Assembly (NCBI GenBank): GCA_016875665.1 | Contig: VGPA01000020.1 | Location: 1-12,283 of the forward strand | Source of the DNA: Chloroflexota bacterium | GTDB lineage: Bacteria > Chloroflexota > Limnocylindria > P2-11E | Length of the DNA stretch: 12,283 bases | Reading direction: 5' to 3' | Shown: piece by piece, positions 11,682 through 12,283 of the stretch | Layout: every line of letters begins with the position of its first letter | How positions within the stretch are numbered: the first letter of the stretch is position 1 | Position numbers and translations under genes: made by a program | Notes under the pieces: generated by a model | What the model was told of the DNA's origin: nothing | Database searches by the model: none | The model's input: the letters and a program-made list of their open reading frames with translations, nothing else

Positions 11682-12283
11682 ATGCGGGTCCCCCGCGGCT
11701 TCCGCGACATACTCCCCACCGAGGCGCGCGAGCTGCAGGCCATGGAGCGTGCGCTAATGGCCGCGTTTGCCTCGTACGGCTACGTGCCGCTCGAGCCGCC
11801 GATGGTGGAGTACGCGTCGTCCGCGGCGATGGTGGACGAGCGGCGGATGCTCCGGTTCCTCGACCGGGACGGCGGGCTGGTCGCGCTGCGCCCCGACATC
11901 ACGACCTCGGTCGCGCGCGTGGTCGCGCAGCGGTACGCCGCCGCCACAGGCGCGCTCCGCCTGTCCTATTTCAACGCGGTCTTCCGGGAGGAGGCGGCGC
12001 TTCTGGGCGCGGAGCGAGAGCACGACCAGGCCGGGGTGGAACTGGTCGGCGTGGGCGGCTTGCGGGCCGACGCGGAAGTGATCGCGCTGCTCGGCGACGC
12101 GCTCGCCGTGTGCGGGATGCGCGATGCGACGATCGACGTCGGGCACGTTGGCTACCTCTCGGGCTTCCTCGCCGAAGCGGCGCCGGACCGGCGCGAGGCG
12201 GCGGCGGAAGCCGCGCGCGCCGGGGACTTCGTCGCCGCGTTCAAGGCGGCCGGTCTCTCAGAGGCGCAGCGCGGCGCGATGCG
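11682..12283 (+). CDS. hisZ: ATP phosphoribosyltransferase regulatory subunit HisZ (3' end outside window)
   Basis: Catalytically inactive histidyl-tRNA-synthetase relative that binds short-form HisG and enables the first step of histidine synthesis and its feedback control. The frame is open from ATG 11682 to the window edge, 200 full codons; the whole protein is expected to be about 350-400 residues. It opens with VPRGFRDILP, the class II synthetase-like N-terminus. LRPDITTSVARV at about 69-80 and the YFNAVFREE segment near 96-104 correspond to HisRS motif regions. However, the arginine-rich ERPQ-type motif 2 of true synthetases is replaced (FREEAALLGAEREHDQAG), which favours HisZ over HisS. 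Its Shine-Dalgarno lies in an inverted repeat. A short hisG would be expected just downstream, outside the window. Confidence 0.85.
   Translation, partial: MRVPRGFRDILPTEARELQAMERALMAAFASYGYVPLEPPMVEYASSAAMVDERRMLRFLDRDGGLVALRPDITTSVARVVAQRYAAATGALRLSYFNAVFREEAALLGAEREHDQAGVELVGVGGLRADAEVIALLGDALAVCGMRDATIDVGHVGYLSGFLAEAAPDRREAAAEAARAGDFVAAFKAAGLSEAQRGAM

Noticed and set aside
10996..11743. Protein frames running through the tRNA on both strands (phrases like GGRIRTFDRL and EWPSGKAPDSGSG)
   Set aside because: These are well-known mistranslations of tRNA genes; the cloverleaf with CTG anticodon is complete.
1..12283. CRISPR array, insertion sequence, toxin-antitoxin or defence island
   Set aside because: No regularly spaced repeats, transposase, integrase or nuclease-pair genes were seen; the XRE gene has no toxin partner next to it.

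Overview
The window is a high-GC, densely packed bacterial chromosome segment with short intergenic gaps, frequent GTG starts and several genes starting right at a -10-like box. High GC, a HisZ-type histidine gene, a bacterial PAL-like beta-propeller and a two-domain universal stress protein suggest a Chloroflexota or deep-branching actinobacterial-type genome, probably environmental. This placement is an inference; there is no rRNA in the window. No mobile element, CRISPR array or classical defence island is visible. The content is housekeeping and accessory metabolism.

Layout, left to right. 1-669 (+): 3' part of an unrecognised gene cut by the window edge. 739-1062 (+): thioredoxin with a strong hairpin terminator. 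1210-2361 (+): membrane-anchored HtrA-type protease. 2478-3625 (+): GNAT acetyltransferase followed by a Nudix hydrolase whose 3' end looks frameshifted. 3622-4638 (+): peptidylglycine-amidating-lyase-like beta-propeller. 4651-5613 (-): GDP-mannose 4,6-dehydratase, divergent from a small XRE regulator (5688-5987, +). 5977-6474 (-): beta-carbonic anhydrase, sharing a 21-bp divergent control region with a 20-codon leader ORF (6496-6558, +) that is stop-start coupled to a luciferase-like monooxygenase (6555-7571, +). 7568-8014 (-): short MgtC/SapB protein. 8079-9008 (-): tandem universal stress protein. 9120-10351 (-): major facilitator transporter broken into two frames. 10491-11057 (+): DinB-like protein with a hairpin terminator. 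11436-11507 (-): tRNA-Gln(CTG). 11682-12283 (+): start of hisZ, cut by the right edge.

The main regulatory pattern is two kinds of translation start. Trx, HtrA, USP, the MFS gene and hisZ have good Shine-Dalgarno sequences. The GNAT, XRE, carbonic anhydrase, leader ORF/LLM, MgtC and DinB genes, and less clearly gmd and the PAL-like gene, have a -10-like hexamer ending 5-7 nt before the start codon, as expected for leaderless mRNAs. The most interesting spot is 6474-6558. There two leaderless start sites face away from each other across overlapping -10 boxes, and the rightward transcript begins with a tiny ORF whose stop overlaps the start of the flavin monooxygenase. Two palindromes (2432-2445 and 10412-10427) sit where operators would be. 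Two probable single-base frameshifts, in the Nudix and MFS genes, could be real mutations or sequence errors.
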